In this document: in pieces, positions 1 to 4,587 of the stretch
How positions within the stretch are numbered: the stretch's first letter is position 1
Layout of the letters: every line of letters starts with the position of its first letter
Source: Deltaproteobacteria bacterium RIFCSPLOWO2_12_FULL_60_16
Lineage (GTDB): Bacteria > Desulfobacterota > Binatia > UBA9968
Reading direction: 5' to 3'
DNA length: 5,527 nt
NCBI GenBank assembly: GCA_001798565.1
Contig: MGSR01000109.1
Location: 13,512-19,038, forward strand
The notes under the pieces: generated by a model
The model's database searches: none
Told to the model about the DNA's origin: nothing
The model's input: only the letters and a program-made list of their open reading frames with translations
Position numbers and translations under genes: made by a program

Positions 1-323
1 TGGTGGTGAGCGCATCGGCCGGGGCGGTGCATTATCTGACGATCTATCGCGTTGCCAACCTCAGAGGAGCGCTGCTCGCCTTGAAGAAGAAAGGGTATTG
101 GGTAGTCGGTTTGGACTCCGGGGCGCGCGAGACTCTTTACAACCGGGATTATCCAGAGAGGCTTGTAGCCGTGTTGGGAGGCGAGGGCAGCGGGATTCGC
201 CCTTTGATCAAAAGTGAGTGTGATTTTCTGGTCTCGATACCCATGAGAGGGAAGATCGCGTCGCTCAATGTGTCCGTGGCGGGGGGAATTTTTTTATACG
301 AGCTGCTCCGGCGCAGGTGCTAG
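1..323 (+). CDS. rlmB: 23S rRNA (guanosine-2'-O)-methyltransferase RlmB, C-terminal part (5' end outside the window)
   Basis: This is the last 106 codons of a SpoU/TrmH-family (SPOUT fold) RNA 2'-O-ribose methyltransferase, read from base 3. The family motifs are in order: VVSASAGA at the start of the fragment, GGEGSGIRPL near fragment residues 59-68, and SIPMRGKIASLNVSVAGG near 78-95. The last two form the knotted S-adenosylmethionine site and hold the conserved Asn-x-Ser. The GTG at base 3 is not the start: VVSxASAGA is internal in the family, so the N-terminal RNA-binding domain and first half of the catalytic domain lie upstream. The family member RlmB methylates G2251 (E. coli numbering) in the 23S peptidyl-transferase loop. 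A relative such as TrmH cannot be fully excluded from the C-terminus, but rlmB upstream of the rpmG-secE-nusG block is a known arrangement (Bacillus), which supports the name. The stop is TAG at 321-323. Confidence 0.88.
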   Translation, partial: VVSASAGAVHYLTIYRVANLRGALLALKKKGYWVVGLDSGARETLYNRDYPERLVAVLGGEGSGIRPLIKSECDFLVSIPMRGKIASLNVSVAGGIFLYELLRRRC

Positions 324-332
324 CTCCGGGAA

Positions 333-363
333 GGCCAGGAATGGCGTGCGGGCCCCGCTGGCC
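333..363 (+). other. GC-rich inverted repeat downstream of rlmB, possible factor-dependent end of transcript
   Basis: GGCCAG at 333-338 is exactly complementary to CTGGCC at 358-363, with 19 bases between. An alternative inner hairpin, GCGGG at 348-352 with CCCGC at 354-358, overlaps the outer one by a single base. No T-run follows (the next bases are GGGCGAGGAG), so this does not meet the form of an intrinsic terminator. It may only stabilise the rlmB mRNA end, or be chance in GC-rich DNA. Confidence 0.25.
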
Positions 364-387
364 GGGCGAGGAGTGGGGTACTACCTA

Positions 388-420
388 TTGACAAGGTGCC
401 GCGAAGGTGCTTTATATACT
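388..420 (+). promoter_or_regulatory. Candidate sigma70-type promoter for the tRNA-tuf operon
   Basis: A perfect -35 hexamer TTGACA lies at 388-393. It is followed by the AT-rich run TTTATATACT at 411-420, which offers several -10 choices: TTTATA at 411 (17-nt spacer, 3 of 6 matches), TATATA at 413 (19-nt spacer, 4 of 6) and TATACT at 415 (21-nt spacer, 5 of 6). It is the best promoter-like match in the 245-nt gap between rlmB and the first tRNA and faces the right way. Transcription would begin about 140 nt before tRNA-Thr, leaving a long leader for processing. Weaker -10-like words (TACAAT at 432, TAAAAT at 548) lack good -35 partners. Confidence 0.5.
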
Positions 421-436
421 TGTTTACAGTATACAA
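420..436 (+). promoter_or_regulatory. Imperfect palindrome at the predicted transcription start, possible operator
   Basis: TTGTTTA at 420-426 and TATACAA at 430-436 form an inverted repeat with 6 of 7 pairs matching and a 3-nt centre (CAG). It sits where RNA polymerase would start from the TTGACA promoter at 388, a usual place for a repressor site. The AT-rich composition makes a chance match quite possible, and no known operator consensus was recognised. Confidence 0.2.
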
Positions 437-568
437 TCAGTTGGAATTACTGTCATTTGCCTTAGGGGTTGGGGTCCATACTGTTTTTTCGAGGGCTTTC
501 CCGTCGACTATTTCTAGGGTGGGTACGGCGTTTTTCGCGTTGGCGCGTAAAATTTTTTTACAGTCCAG

Positions 569-643
569 GCTGGCGTAGCTCAACGGCAGAGCAGCTGATT
601 TGTAATCAGCAGGTTGTAGGTTCAATTCCTATCGCCAGCTCCA
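569..643 (+). tRNA. tRNA-Thr(UGU), CCA encoded
   Basis: The acceptor arms GCTGGCG (569-575) and CGCCAGC (633-639) pair fully. The anticodon stem GCTGA/TCAGC (594-598, 606-610) closes the loop TTTGTAA with anticodon TGT at 601-603, which reads ACA and related Thr codons. The T-loop is TTCAATT. The discriminator is T at 640 and CCA is encoded at 641-643. It corresponds in position to thrU of E. coli and is followed by an unusually long 88-nt spacer before tRNA-Tyr, in which I see no further gene. Confidence 0.97.
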
Positions 644-731
644 GACGGCAAGTCGCAGGCTGCTGATCGGGTTGGGTGCGGGTGGCCCGTTAGGGTCGGG
701 GCGTCTATGGATTTATTGTCGAGGTAGAGGA

Positions 732-817
<86 letters not shown>

Positions 818-821
818 TCAT

Positions 822-897
822 GCGGGAATAGCTCAGTTGGTAGAGCGCGAGCCTTCCAAGCTCGGGGTCGCGGGTTCGAGTCCCGTTTCCCGCTCCA
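822..897 (+). tRNA. tRNA-Gly(UCC), CCA encoded
   Basis: The acceptor stem is GCGGGAA (822-828) with TTCCCGC (887-893). The anticodon stem CGAGC/GCTCG (848-852, 860-864) encloses CTTCCAA with anticodon TCC at 855-857, reading GGA/GGG. The T-stem GCGGG/CCCGT has one G-T wobble. The discriminator is T at 894, usual for bacterial tRNA-Gly, and CCA is at 895-897. It is the counterpart of glyT in the E. coli cluster. The trailer begins TTTTGCC (898-904), a word that also follows the acceptor stem of the next tRNA. Confidence 0.97.
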
Positions 898-923
898 TTT
901 TGCCTATGGCTTACGACTGAAAT

Positions 924-996
924 GCCCAGGTAGCTCAGTCGGCAGAGCACGTCCTTGGTAAGGACGAGGTCAGCGGTTCGATCCCGCTCCTGGGCT
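924..996 (+). tRNA. tRNA-Thr(GGU), CCA not encoded
   Basis: The acceptor stem is GCCCAGG (924-930) with CCTGGGC (989-995). The anticodon stem CGTCC/GGACG (950-954, 962-966) encloses TTGGTAA with anticodon GGT at 957-959, reading ACC/ACU. The T-arm is AGCGG-TTCGATC-CCGCT. The discriminator is T at 996, as in the first tRNA-Thr of the window. Unlike all the other tRNAs here, no CCA follows: the sequence continues TTTGCCA, so the 3' end must be trimmed and CCA added by tRNA nucleotidyltransferase. It is the thrT counterpart immediately upstream of tuf and probably shares its transcript. Confidence 0.95.
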
Positions 997-1004
997 TTTG
1001 CCAC

Positions 1005-1028
1005 GAGACATGGCAGAGAGAGACATGG
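1005..1028 (+). repeat. Direct repeat GAGACATGG in the tuf leader
   Basis: GAGACATGG occurs at 1005-1013 and again at 1020-1028, a 15-nt period in a purine-rich leader between tRNA-Thr(GGU) and tuf. The first copy overlaps a small potential hairpin, TGCCA (999-1003) with TGGCA (1011-1015), whose loop is CGAGACA. A slippage duplication is the simplest explanation; a role in tRNA 3' processing or tuf leader structure is only a possibility. Confidence 0.5.
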
Positions 1029-1053
1029 AGAGATAGGGCAACGGCAAACAAAT

Positions 1054-1060
1054 TAGGAGG
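1054..1060 (+). promoter_or_regulatory. Strong Shine-Dalgarno of tuf, decides the start
   Basis: TAGGAGG at 1054-1060 is a near-complete anti-16S match, with 5 nt to the ATG at 1066. An earlier ATG at 1061 abuts the site and is followed at once by AGA and TGA, so it cannot serve as the start. Confidence 0.85.
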
Positions 1061-1065
1061 ATGAG

Positions 1066-2265
1066 ATGAGCAAGCAGAAATTTGAGCGCAAGAAGCCGCA
1101 TCTTAATATCGGGACGATCGGTCACGTGGATCACGGAAAGACGACCCTGACCGCCTCCATCACTAAGGTGCTGGAGAAAAAGGGCATGGCAAAGTTCATG
1201 GCCTATGACCAGATTGATAAGGCCCCGGAGGAAAGGGAAAGGGGGCTCACCATCAACATCGCCCACGTGGAGTATGAAACGTCAAATAGGCATTACGCCC
1301 ACGTGGATTGCCCGGGCCATGCGGACTATGTGAAGAACATGATTACAGGCGCTGCCCAGATGGACGGCGCCATTCTCGTGGTATCCGCGGCTGACGGTCC
1401 GATGCCCCAGACCCGGGAGCATATCCTGCTGGCCCGCCAGGTCGGGGTTCCGGCCATTGTAGTGTTCCTCAACAAGGCGGACATGGTGGACGATAAGGAG
1501 ATCCTGGATCTCGTAGAGTTGGAGGTCAGGGAATTGCTCTCCAAGTATAAGTTCCCTGGTGATGATACGCCGGTCGTGATTGGCAGCGCCTTGAAGGCCT
1601 TGGAATGTGGCTGTGCCAAGGACGACTGTCCCCACTGCGGAGGGGTCCTGAAACTCATGGCCGCAGTGGATAGTTATATCAAAGAGCCGGTGCGGGATAT
1701 CGATAAGCCTTTCATCATGCCAGTGGAGGACGTCTTTACCATAAGCGGTCGCGGCACGGTGGTAACCGGCCGGGTGGAGAGGGGGATAGTCCACGTGGGC
1801 GACGAGGTGGAGATTGTGGGTTTTAAGGATACCCAAAAGACCGTCGCCACCGGGGTTGAGATGTTCCGCAAGCTTCTGGACGAGGGGCGGGCTGGAGACA
1901 ACATCGGAGTCCTGCTTAGGGGGACCAAAAGGGAAGAGGTCGAAAGAGGACAGGTATTGGCCAAGCCGGGAAGCATCACCCCGCACACCCAGTTCAAGGC
2001 CGAAGCCTACGTGCTGACGAAAGAAGAGGGGGGGAGGCATACCCCGTTTTTCAATGGCTACCGGCCGCAGTTCTATTTTCGCACTACCGACGTGACCGGA
2101 GTGGTCAAATTACCGGATGGGACCGAGATGGTCATGCCCGGAGACAATGTCACCATGGAGGTATCTCTGATTACCCCGATTGCTATGGACGAGGGTTTGA
2201 GGTTCGCCATCCGGGAAGGCGGCAGGACAGTCGGTGCGGGGGTAGTTACCAAGATTATCCAGTAG
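1066..2265 (+). CDS. tuf: Elongation factor Tu
   Basis: EF-Tu is the cytoplasmic GTPase that brings aminoacyl-tRNA to the ribosomal A site. The 399-residue product is full length (E. coli 394). Domain I carries GHVDHGKT at 19-26 (P-loop), the effector RGLTI at 59-63 with Thr62, DCPGH at 81-85 with catalytic His85, NKAD at 136-139 (NKCD in E. coli) and SALK at 174-177. Domains II and III follow from about 210 and 305 and are collinear with the family. The odd part is residues 181-191, where [11 protein letters not shown] replaces the cysteine-free E. coli segment after SALKALE and places four cysteines in a CxC...CxxC pattern. The gene follows tRNA-Thr(GGU) as tufB does in E. coli and ends in tandem stops, TAG then TGA (2263-2268). 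Whether a second tuf copy exists cannot be seen here. Confidence 0.98.
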   Translation: MSKQKFERKKPHLNIGTIGHVDHGKTTLTASITKVLEKKGMAKFMAYDQIDKAPEERERGLTINIAHVEYETSNRHYAHVDCPGHADYVKNMITGAAQMDGAILVVSAADGPMPQTREHILLARQVGVPAIVVFLNKADMVDDKEILDLVELEVRELLSKYKFPGDDTPVVIGSALKALECGCAKDDCPHCGGVLKLMAAVDSYIKEPVRDIDKPFIMPVEDVFTISGRGTVVTGRVERGIVHVGDEVEIVGFKDTQKTVATGVEMFRKLLDEGRAGDNIGVLLRGTKREEVERGQVLAKPGSITPHTQFKAEAYVLTKEEGGRHTPFFNGYRPQFYFRTTDVTGVVKLPDGTEMVMPGDNVTMEVSLITPIAMDEGLRFAIREGGRTVGAGVVTKIIQ

Positions 2266-2286
2266 TGACCAGAATGGGGGGAGGCC

Positions 2287-2439
2287 ATGCGCGAGCTAAT
2301 CGGCTTTGCCTGTGAAAAGTGCAAGCGAAAGAACTATACGAACTCGAAAAACAGAAAAACGACTACAGACAAGTTGGCGTTTAAGAAGTTCTGTCCTTTC
2401 TGCCGGAGCCATACCCTGCATAAAGAGGTGAAACTGTAA
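2287..2439 (+). CDS. rpmG: 50S ribosomal protein L33, zinc-binding form
   Basis: This 50-codon gene encodes a protein starting MRELIGFACEKCKRKNY and ending HTLHKEVKL, the normal length for bL33. Cys9-x-x-Cys12 and Cys36-x-x-Cys39 make the two zinc knuckles of the C+ type of L33; the C- paralogues lack these. L33 binds 23S rRNA near the E site of the large subunit. The purine-rich GGGGGGAGG just before the ATG at 2287 serves as ribosome binding site, although its last base is only 2 nt from the start. The gene is 21 nt after the tuf stop and 11 nt before tRNA-Trp, so it belongs to the same transcript. The rpmG-secE-nusG order is common in bacteria. Confidence 0.96.
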   Translation: MRELIGFACEKCKRKNYTNSKNRKTTTDKLAFKKFCPFCRSHTLHKEVKL

Positions 2440-2450
2440 AGGAGAGCCAG

Positions 2451-2528
2451 GGGTCAGTAGCTCCAACTGGATAGAGCGCCGGACTCCAAATCCGGTTGTT
2501 GCAGGTTCGAGTCCTGCCTGACCCGCCA
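2451..2528 (+). tRNA. tRNA-Trp(CCA), CCA tail encoded, embedded between rpmG and secE
   Basis: The acceptor stem is GGGTCAG (2451-2457) with CTGACCC (2518-2524). The anticodon stem CCGGA/TCCGG (2479-2483, 2491-2495) encloses CTCCAAA with anticodon CCA at 2486-2488. The T-arm is GCAGG-TTCGAGT-CCTGC. The discriminator is G at 2525, the known identity base of bacterial tRNA-Trp, and CCA is encoded at 2526-2528. It lies 11 nt after rpmG and 22 nt before secE, so its maturation by RNase P and 3' nucleases would cut the polycistronic mRNA. tRNA-Trp before secE is a known placement in several bacterial phyla. Confidence 0.97.
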
Positions 2529-2550
2529 TCTCATCGCGTTCGACGCCCTC

Positions 2551-2766
2551 ATGGGAGAATGGATACAAAGCGTTCGAGATGCGTTCGGGCACTCGGCGGA
2601 GTTTTTTAAGGAAGCCTGGCAGGAGATTAAGAAAGTCCATTGGCCGACACGGAAAGAAACGTATGCCGCCACCTCGGTGGTCCTGATCGTGGTTTTGATT
2701 ATTGGTCTCTTCCTGGCTTTGGTAGATTTTGGCCTGACGCGGGCTATTCAGGCGCTGGTCAGCTAG
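2551..2766 (+). CDS. secE: Preprotein translocase subunit SecE
   Basis: SecE clamps SecY in the inner-membrane SecYEG channel. The 71-residue product is of the short, single-span type found in most bacteria (E. coli has three spans and 127 residues). An amphipathic N-terminal helix (about 13-28, FFKEAWQEIKKV) leads into the hallmark WPTRKET at 31-37. One hydrophobic span follows at about 41-61 (SVVLIVVLIIGLFLALV), then a short tail. The ATG at 2551 gives the expected family length, and no in-frame ATG, GTG or TTG lies between it and tRNA-Trp. No Shine-Dalgarno is visible in the 22 nt before it, which is unusual for this operon. nusG follows after 23 nt. Confidence 0.96.
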   Translation: MGEWIQSVRDAFGHSAEFFKEAWQEIKKVHWPTRKETYAATSVVLIVVLIIGLFLALVDFGLTRAIQALVS

Positions 2767-2789
2767 ATTCCTGAGTTAGGTTCTCCGAT

Positions 2790-3335
2790 ATGGCGAAAAA
2801 ATGGTACGTGGTCCATACGTTCTCGGGTTACGAACAGAAGGCCAAAGCAGCTCTGGAGGAGCGGATCAAGACGCTCGGCAAGCAGGAATATTTCGGCGAG
2901 ATCCTGGTGCCGGTGGAGAAAGTGGTGGAGTTGGTTAAAGGTAAGAAGAAAACCTCTTCGCGGAAGTTCTTCCCGGGGTACATCCTGGTGCAAATGGAGC
3001 TCAACAAGGAAACGTGGCATGTCGTCAAAGAGACTCCCAAAGTAACGGGATTTGTCGGAGAGGGAAAGCAATCGGAATGGTCCGAGGCGCCCTCGGTAAG
3101 CGATGAGGAGGTTAAGGCGATCACGCAACAGATGGAGGAGGGCGCTGTCAAGCCTAAGCCCCGGGTCCTTTTCTCCGTGGGGGAGAGCGTCAAGGTGGTC
3201 GATGGTCCCTTCGCCGACTTTAACGGGGTGGTGGAGGAAGTACGGCCGGACAAGGGCAAGCTGAGGGTCCTGATCAGCATTTTCGGCCGCGCCACGCCGG
3301 TCGAATTGGAATTTGTCCAAGTGGAACGAAACTGA
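2790..3335 (+). CDS. nusG: Transcription termination/antitermination protein NusG
   Basis: NusG binds the clamp of RNA polymerase through its N-terminal NGN domain, and its KOW domain contacts Rho or ribosomal protein uS10. The product has 181 residues, matching E. coli NusG in length. The NGN domain (about 1-115) begins MAKKWYVVHTFSGYEQKAK and holds FPGYILV at 61-67. The KOW domain (about 128-181) reads FSVGESVKVVDGPFADFNGVV and ends in VELEFVQVERN. There is no insert between the domains. The start is preceded by a modest ribosome site (TTAGG at 2776-2780, 9 nt away). It follows secE by 23 nt, the near-universal secE-nusG pair. The 90 nt after its stop are occupied by a repeat array. Confidence 0.97.
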   Translation: MAKKWYVVHTFSGYEQKAKAALEERIKTLGKQEYFGEILVPVEKVVELVKGKKKTSSRKFFPGYILVQMELNKETWHVVKETPKVTGFVGEGKQSEWSEAPSVSDEEVKAITQQMEEGAVKPKPRVLFSVGESVKVVDGPFADFNGVVEEVRPDKGKLRVLISIFGRATPVELEFVQVERN

Positions 3336-3340
3336 AAAAC

Positions 3341-3421
3341 ATGAGGTCAAACCGTTCAACGCCTTCAATCGGTTCAAACGGTTTGAACGACTTAAACGGC
3401 TTCAACGATTTGAACGGTTAA
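3341..3421 (+). CDS. Micro-ORF of 26 codons within the nusG-rplK repeat array, uncertain
   Basis: An ATG 5 nt after the nusG stop opens a frame of 26 codons that ends at TAA 3419-3421, 4 nt before the rplK ATG. The product begins MRSNRSTPS and ends [14 protein letters not shown], a 3-residue periodicity imposed by the 9-nt DNA repeat. No clear Shine-Dalgarno precedes it, so translation would depend on reinitiation after nusG. Its close fit between two translated genes suggests a possible coupling role, but the repeat also stays open in another forward frame, so the open frame may be a by-product of the 9-nt period. It resembles no protein I know. Confidence 0.18.
   Translation: MRSNRSTPSIGSNGLNDLNGFNDLNG
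3346..3417 (+). repeat. Degenerate 9-nt tandem repeat array (8 units) between nusG and rplK
   Basis: The region divides without gaps into eight units of 9 nt. The first (GTCAAACCG) is more divergent. The next seven fit roughly YTYNAAYSR; among them are TTCAAACGG (3373), TTTGAACGA (3382), CTTAAACGG (3391), CTTCAACGA (3400) and TTTGAACGG (3409). Because TTCAAA and TTTGAA are complements, the array also holds inverted repeats: GTTCAAAC (3372-3379) with GTTTGAAC (3381-3388), and AACCGTTCAA (3350-3359) with TTGAACGGTT (3410-3419). It fills most of the 90-nt gap and ends 8 nt before the rplK ATG. Constant period with varied bases suggests an old or diversified expansion. In E. coli the corresponding region holds the rplK promoter and the L1 repressor target; neither is recognisable here. 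Confidence 0.85.
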
Positions 3422-3425
3422 AGTT

Positions 3426-3851
3426 ATGGCTAAGAAAGTAATCGGCGAGATAAAGCTTCAGATCCCGGCAGGTCAGGCGAATCCCAGTCCCCCGGTGGGG
3501 CCGGCGTTGGGGCAACGGGGGGTCAATATTATGGAGTTTTGTAAGGCCTTCAATGCCGCCACCCAATCGCAGCAGGGAATGATCATCCCTGTGATCGTGA
3601 CGGTCTATGCGGACCGCTCGTTTACGTTCGTTACCAAGACCCCACCGGCTTCTGTCCTGCTCAAGAAGGCAGCCGGTATCGAGAAAGGGTCGGGGGAGCC
3701 GGGCAAAACGAAGGTGGGAAAGGTGACCAGGGCCCAGGTGCGTGAAATAGCCCAGATCAAATTGCGTGATCTTACCGCCAAGGATTTAGCCGCAGCGGAG
3801 AAGACGGTCGAGGGAACGGCGAGGAGTTTGGGCCTGGAGATCGAAGGCTAA
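3426..3851 (+). CDS. rplK: 50S ribosomal protein L11
   Basis: L11 forms the base of the ribosomal stalk with 23S helices 43-44, where elongation factors and the stringent factor RelA act. The 141 residues match the family (E. coli 142). The N-terminal domain (about 1-72) contains the proline-rich switch [20 protein letters not shown] at 14-33, and the C-terminal rRNA-binding domain spans about 76-141. [16 protein letters not shown] is the standard N-terminus, so the ATG at 3426 is firm. Directly upstream lies the 9-nt repeat array followed by TTAAAGTT, with no good Shine-Dalgarno, so initiation may rely on coupling or a leaderless-like mode. rplA follows after 15 nt. Confidence 0.98.
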   Translation: MAKKVIGEIKLQIPAGQANPSPPVGPALGQRGVNIMEFCKAFNAATQSQQGMIIPVIVTVYADRSFTFVTKTPPASVLLKKAAGIEKGSGEPGKTKVGKVTRAQVREIAQIKLRDLTAKDLAAAEKTVEGTARSLGLEIEG

Positions 3852-3866
3852 GCTACGAGGGACAAA

Positions 3867-4571
3867 ATGAAACGCAGTGGAAAAAGTTATCGTGCGGTGT
3901 TCGCCAAGGTGGATCGCACCCAAAGGTATCCGCTGGAAGAGGGACTCCGTCTGGTCCATGAGACCGCCCGGGCTAAATTCGACGAGACGGTGGATTTGGC
4001 TGTGCGGCTGGGTGTGGACCCGAGACAGGCGGACCAAAATATCCGCGGGACCGTCGTCTTGCCGCATGGGATGGGAAAGGCGGTGCGAGTCCTGGCTTTC
4101 GCGAAGGGGGAGAAGGAGCGAGAGGCTCAGGAAGCGGGCGCCGATTTTGTCGGAGCCGAGGACCTCGTAAAAAAAATCAGCGAGGGGTGGCTTGATTTCG
4201 ACAAGGCTGTGGCGACGCCGGATATGATGGGGGCGGTGGGCAGGATCGGAAAAATCCTCGGCCCCCGGGGCCTGATGCCCAACCCGAAAACCGGGACGGT
4301 AAGCCAGGATATCGGCAAGGCGGTGAAGGAAATCAAGGCCGGAAAGCTTGAGTTTAGAGTCGACAAGGCGGGGATTGTCCATGTGCCCGTCGGCAAAGTT
4401 TCGTTTGGCTCCGAGAAGCTGCTCGACAATGCCAAGGCGGTGTTGATTTCCATCCTAAGGGCCAAGCCGGCCTCGGCCAAGGGCAATTACGTATTGGGGG
4501 TTACTCTTTCCACGACTATGGGGCCGGGTGTCAAGCTGGACCTGTCTCAAGTCCGGGCGCTGGCGGCGTAA
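3867..4571 (+). CDS. rplA: 50S ribosomal protein L1
   Basis: L1 binds 23S helices 76-78 and forms the mobile L1 stalk that guides deacylated tRNA out of the E site. In E. coli it also represses its own rplKA mRNA. The protein has 234 residues, the usual length. Domain I is split around domain II in this family. The signature [18 protein letters not shown] at 128-145 and the C-terminal TMGPGVK at 218-224 are both intact. A ribosome site GAGGG (3857-3861) stands 5 nt before the ATG. It sits 15 nt after rplK and 16 nt before rplJ. A possible L1 feedback site would be expected in the rplK leader, which here is made of repeats; I could not identify one. Confidence 0.98.
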   Translation: MKRSGKSYRAVFAKVDRTQRYPLEEGLRLVHETARAKFDETVDLAVRLGVDPRQADQNIRGTVVLPHGMGKAVRVLAFAKGEKEREAQEAGADFVGAEDLVKKISEGWLDFDKAVATPDMMGAVGRIGKILGPRGLMPNPKTGTVSQDIGKAVKEIKAGKLEFRVDKAGIVHVPVGKVSFGSEKLLDNAKAVLISILRAKPASAKGNYVLGVTLSTTMGPGVKLDLSQVRALAA

Positions 4572-4573
4572 GC

Positions 4574-4579
4574 AAGGAG
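4574..4579 (+). promoter_or_regulatory. Shine-Dalgarno that fixes the rplJ start
   Basis: AAGGAG at 4574-4579 is 8 nt from the ATG at 4588. The open frame extends upstream to an ATG at 4528 inside rplA, but those 20 extra residues are unlike L10 and that ATG has no ribosome site, so 4588 is preferred. Confidence 0.8.
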
Positions 4580-4587
4580 AAGTGGCA

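Noticed and set aside
547..561. Palindrome GTAAAA-TTT-TTTTAC just before the first tRNA, with TAAAAT as a -10 candidate
   Set aside because: The stem is all A-T apart from one pair and no -35 element lies 16-18 nt upstream; as a terminator it lacks a GC stem.
1061..1069. ATG-AGA-TGA, a two-codon ORF overlapping the tuf start by ATGA
   Set aside because: The ATG directly abuts the Shine-Dalgarno with no spacing, so initiation there is unlikely; it is probably chance.
1282..2040. 252-codon open frame on the minus strand inside tuf
   Set aside because: It lies fully within the conserved EF-Tu gene; the composition is unlike any family I know and long antisense frames are expected from its codon use.
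2454..2672. Minus-strand open frame with RQDSNLQQPDLESGALSS
   Set aside because: It is antisense to tRNA-Trp and secE and is another classic tRNA-derived false ORF.
2763..3377. 204-codon minus-strand open frame over nusG and part of the repeat array
   Set aside because: It is a shadow of nusG; its first residues are only the 9-nt array read in reverse, and there is no ribosome site or family similarity.
3372..3388. Hairpin in the repeat array as an intrinsic terminator after nusG
   Set aside because: The stem is short and not followed by a T-run, and the inverted repeats follow from the array units being near complements.
4528..4587. Upstream extension of rplJ beginning at an ATG inside rplA
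   Set aside because: The 20 extra residues are unlike L10, there is no ribosome site, and the ATG at 4588 has AAGGAG at correct spacing.
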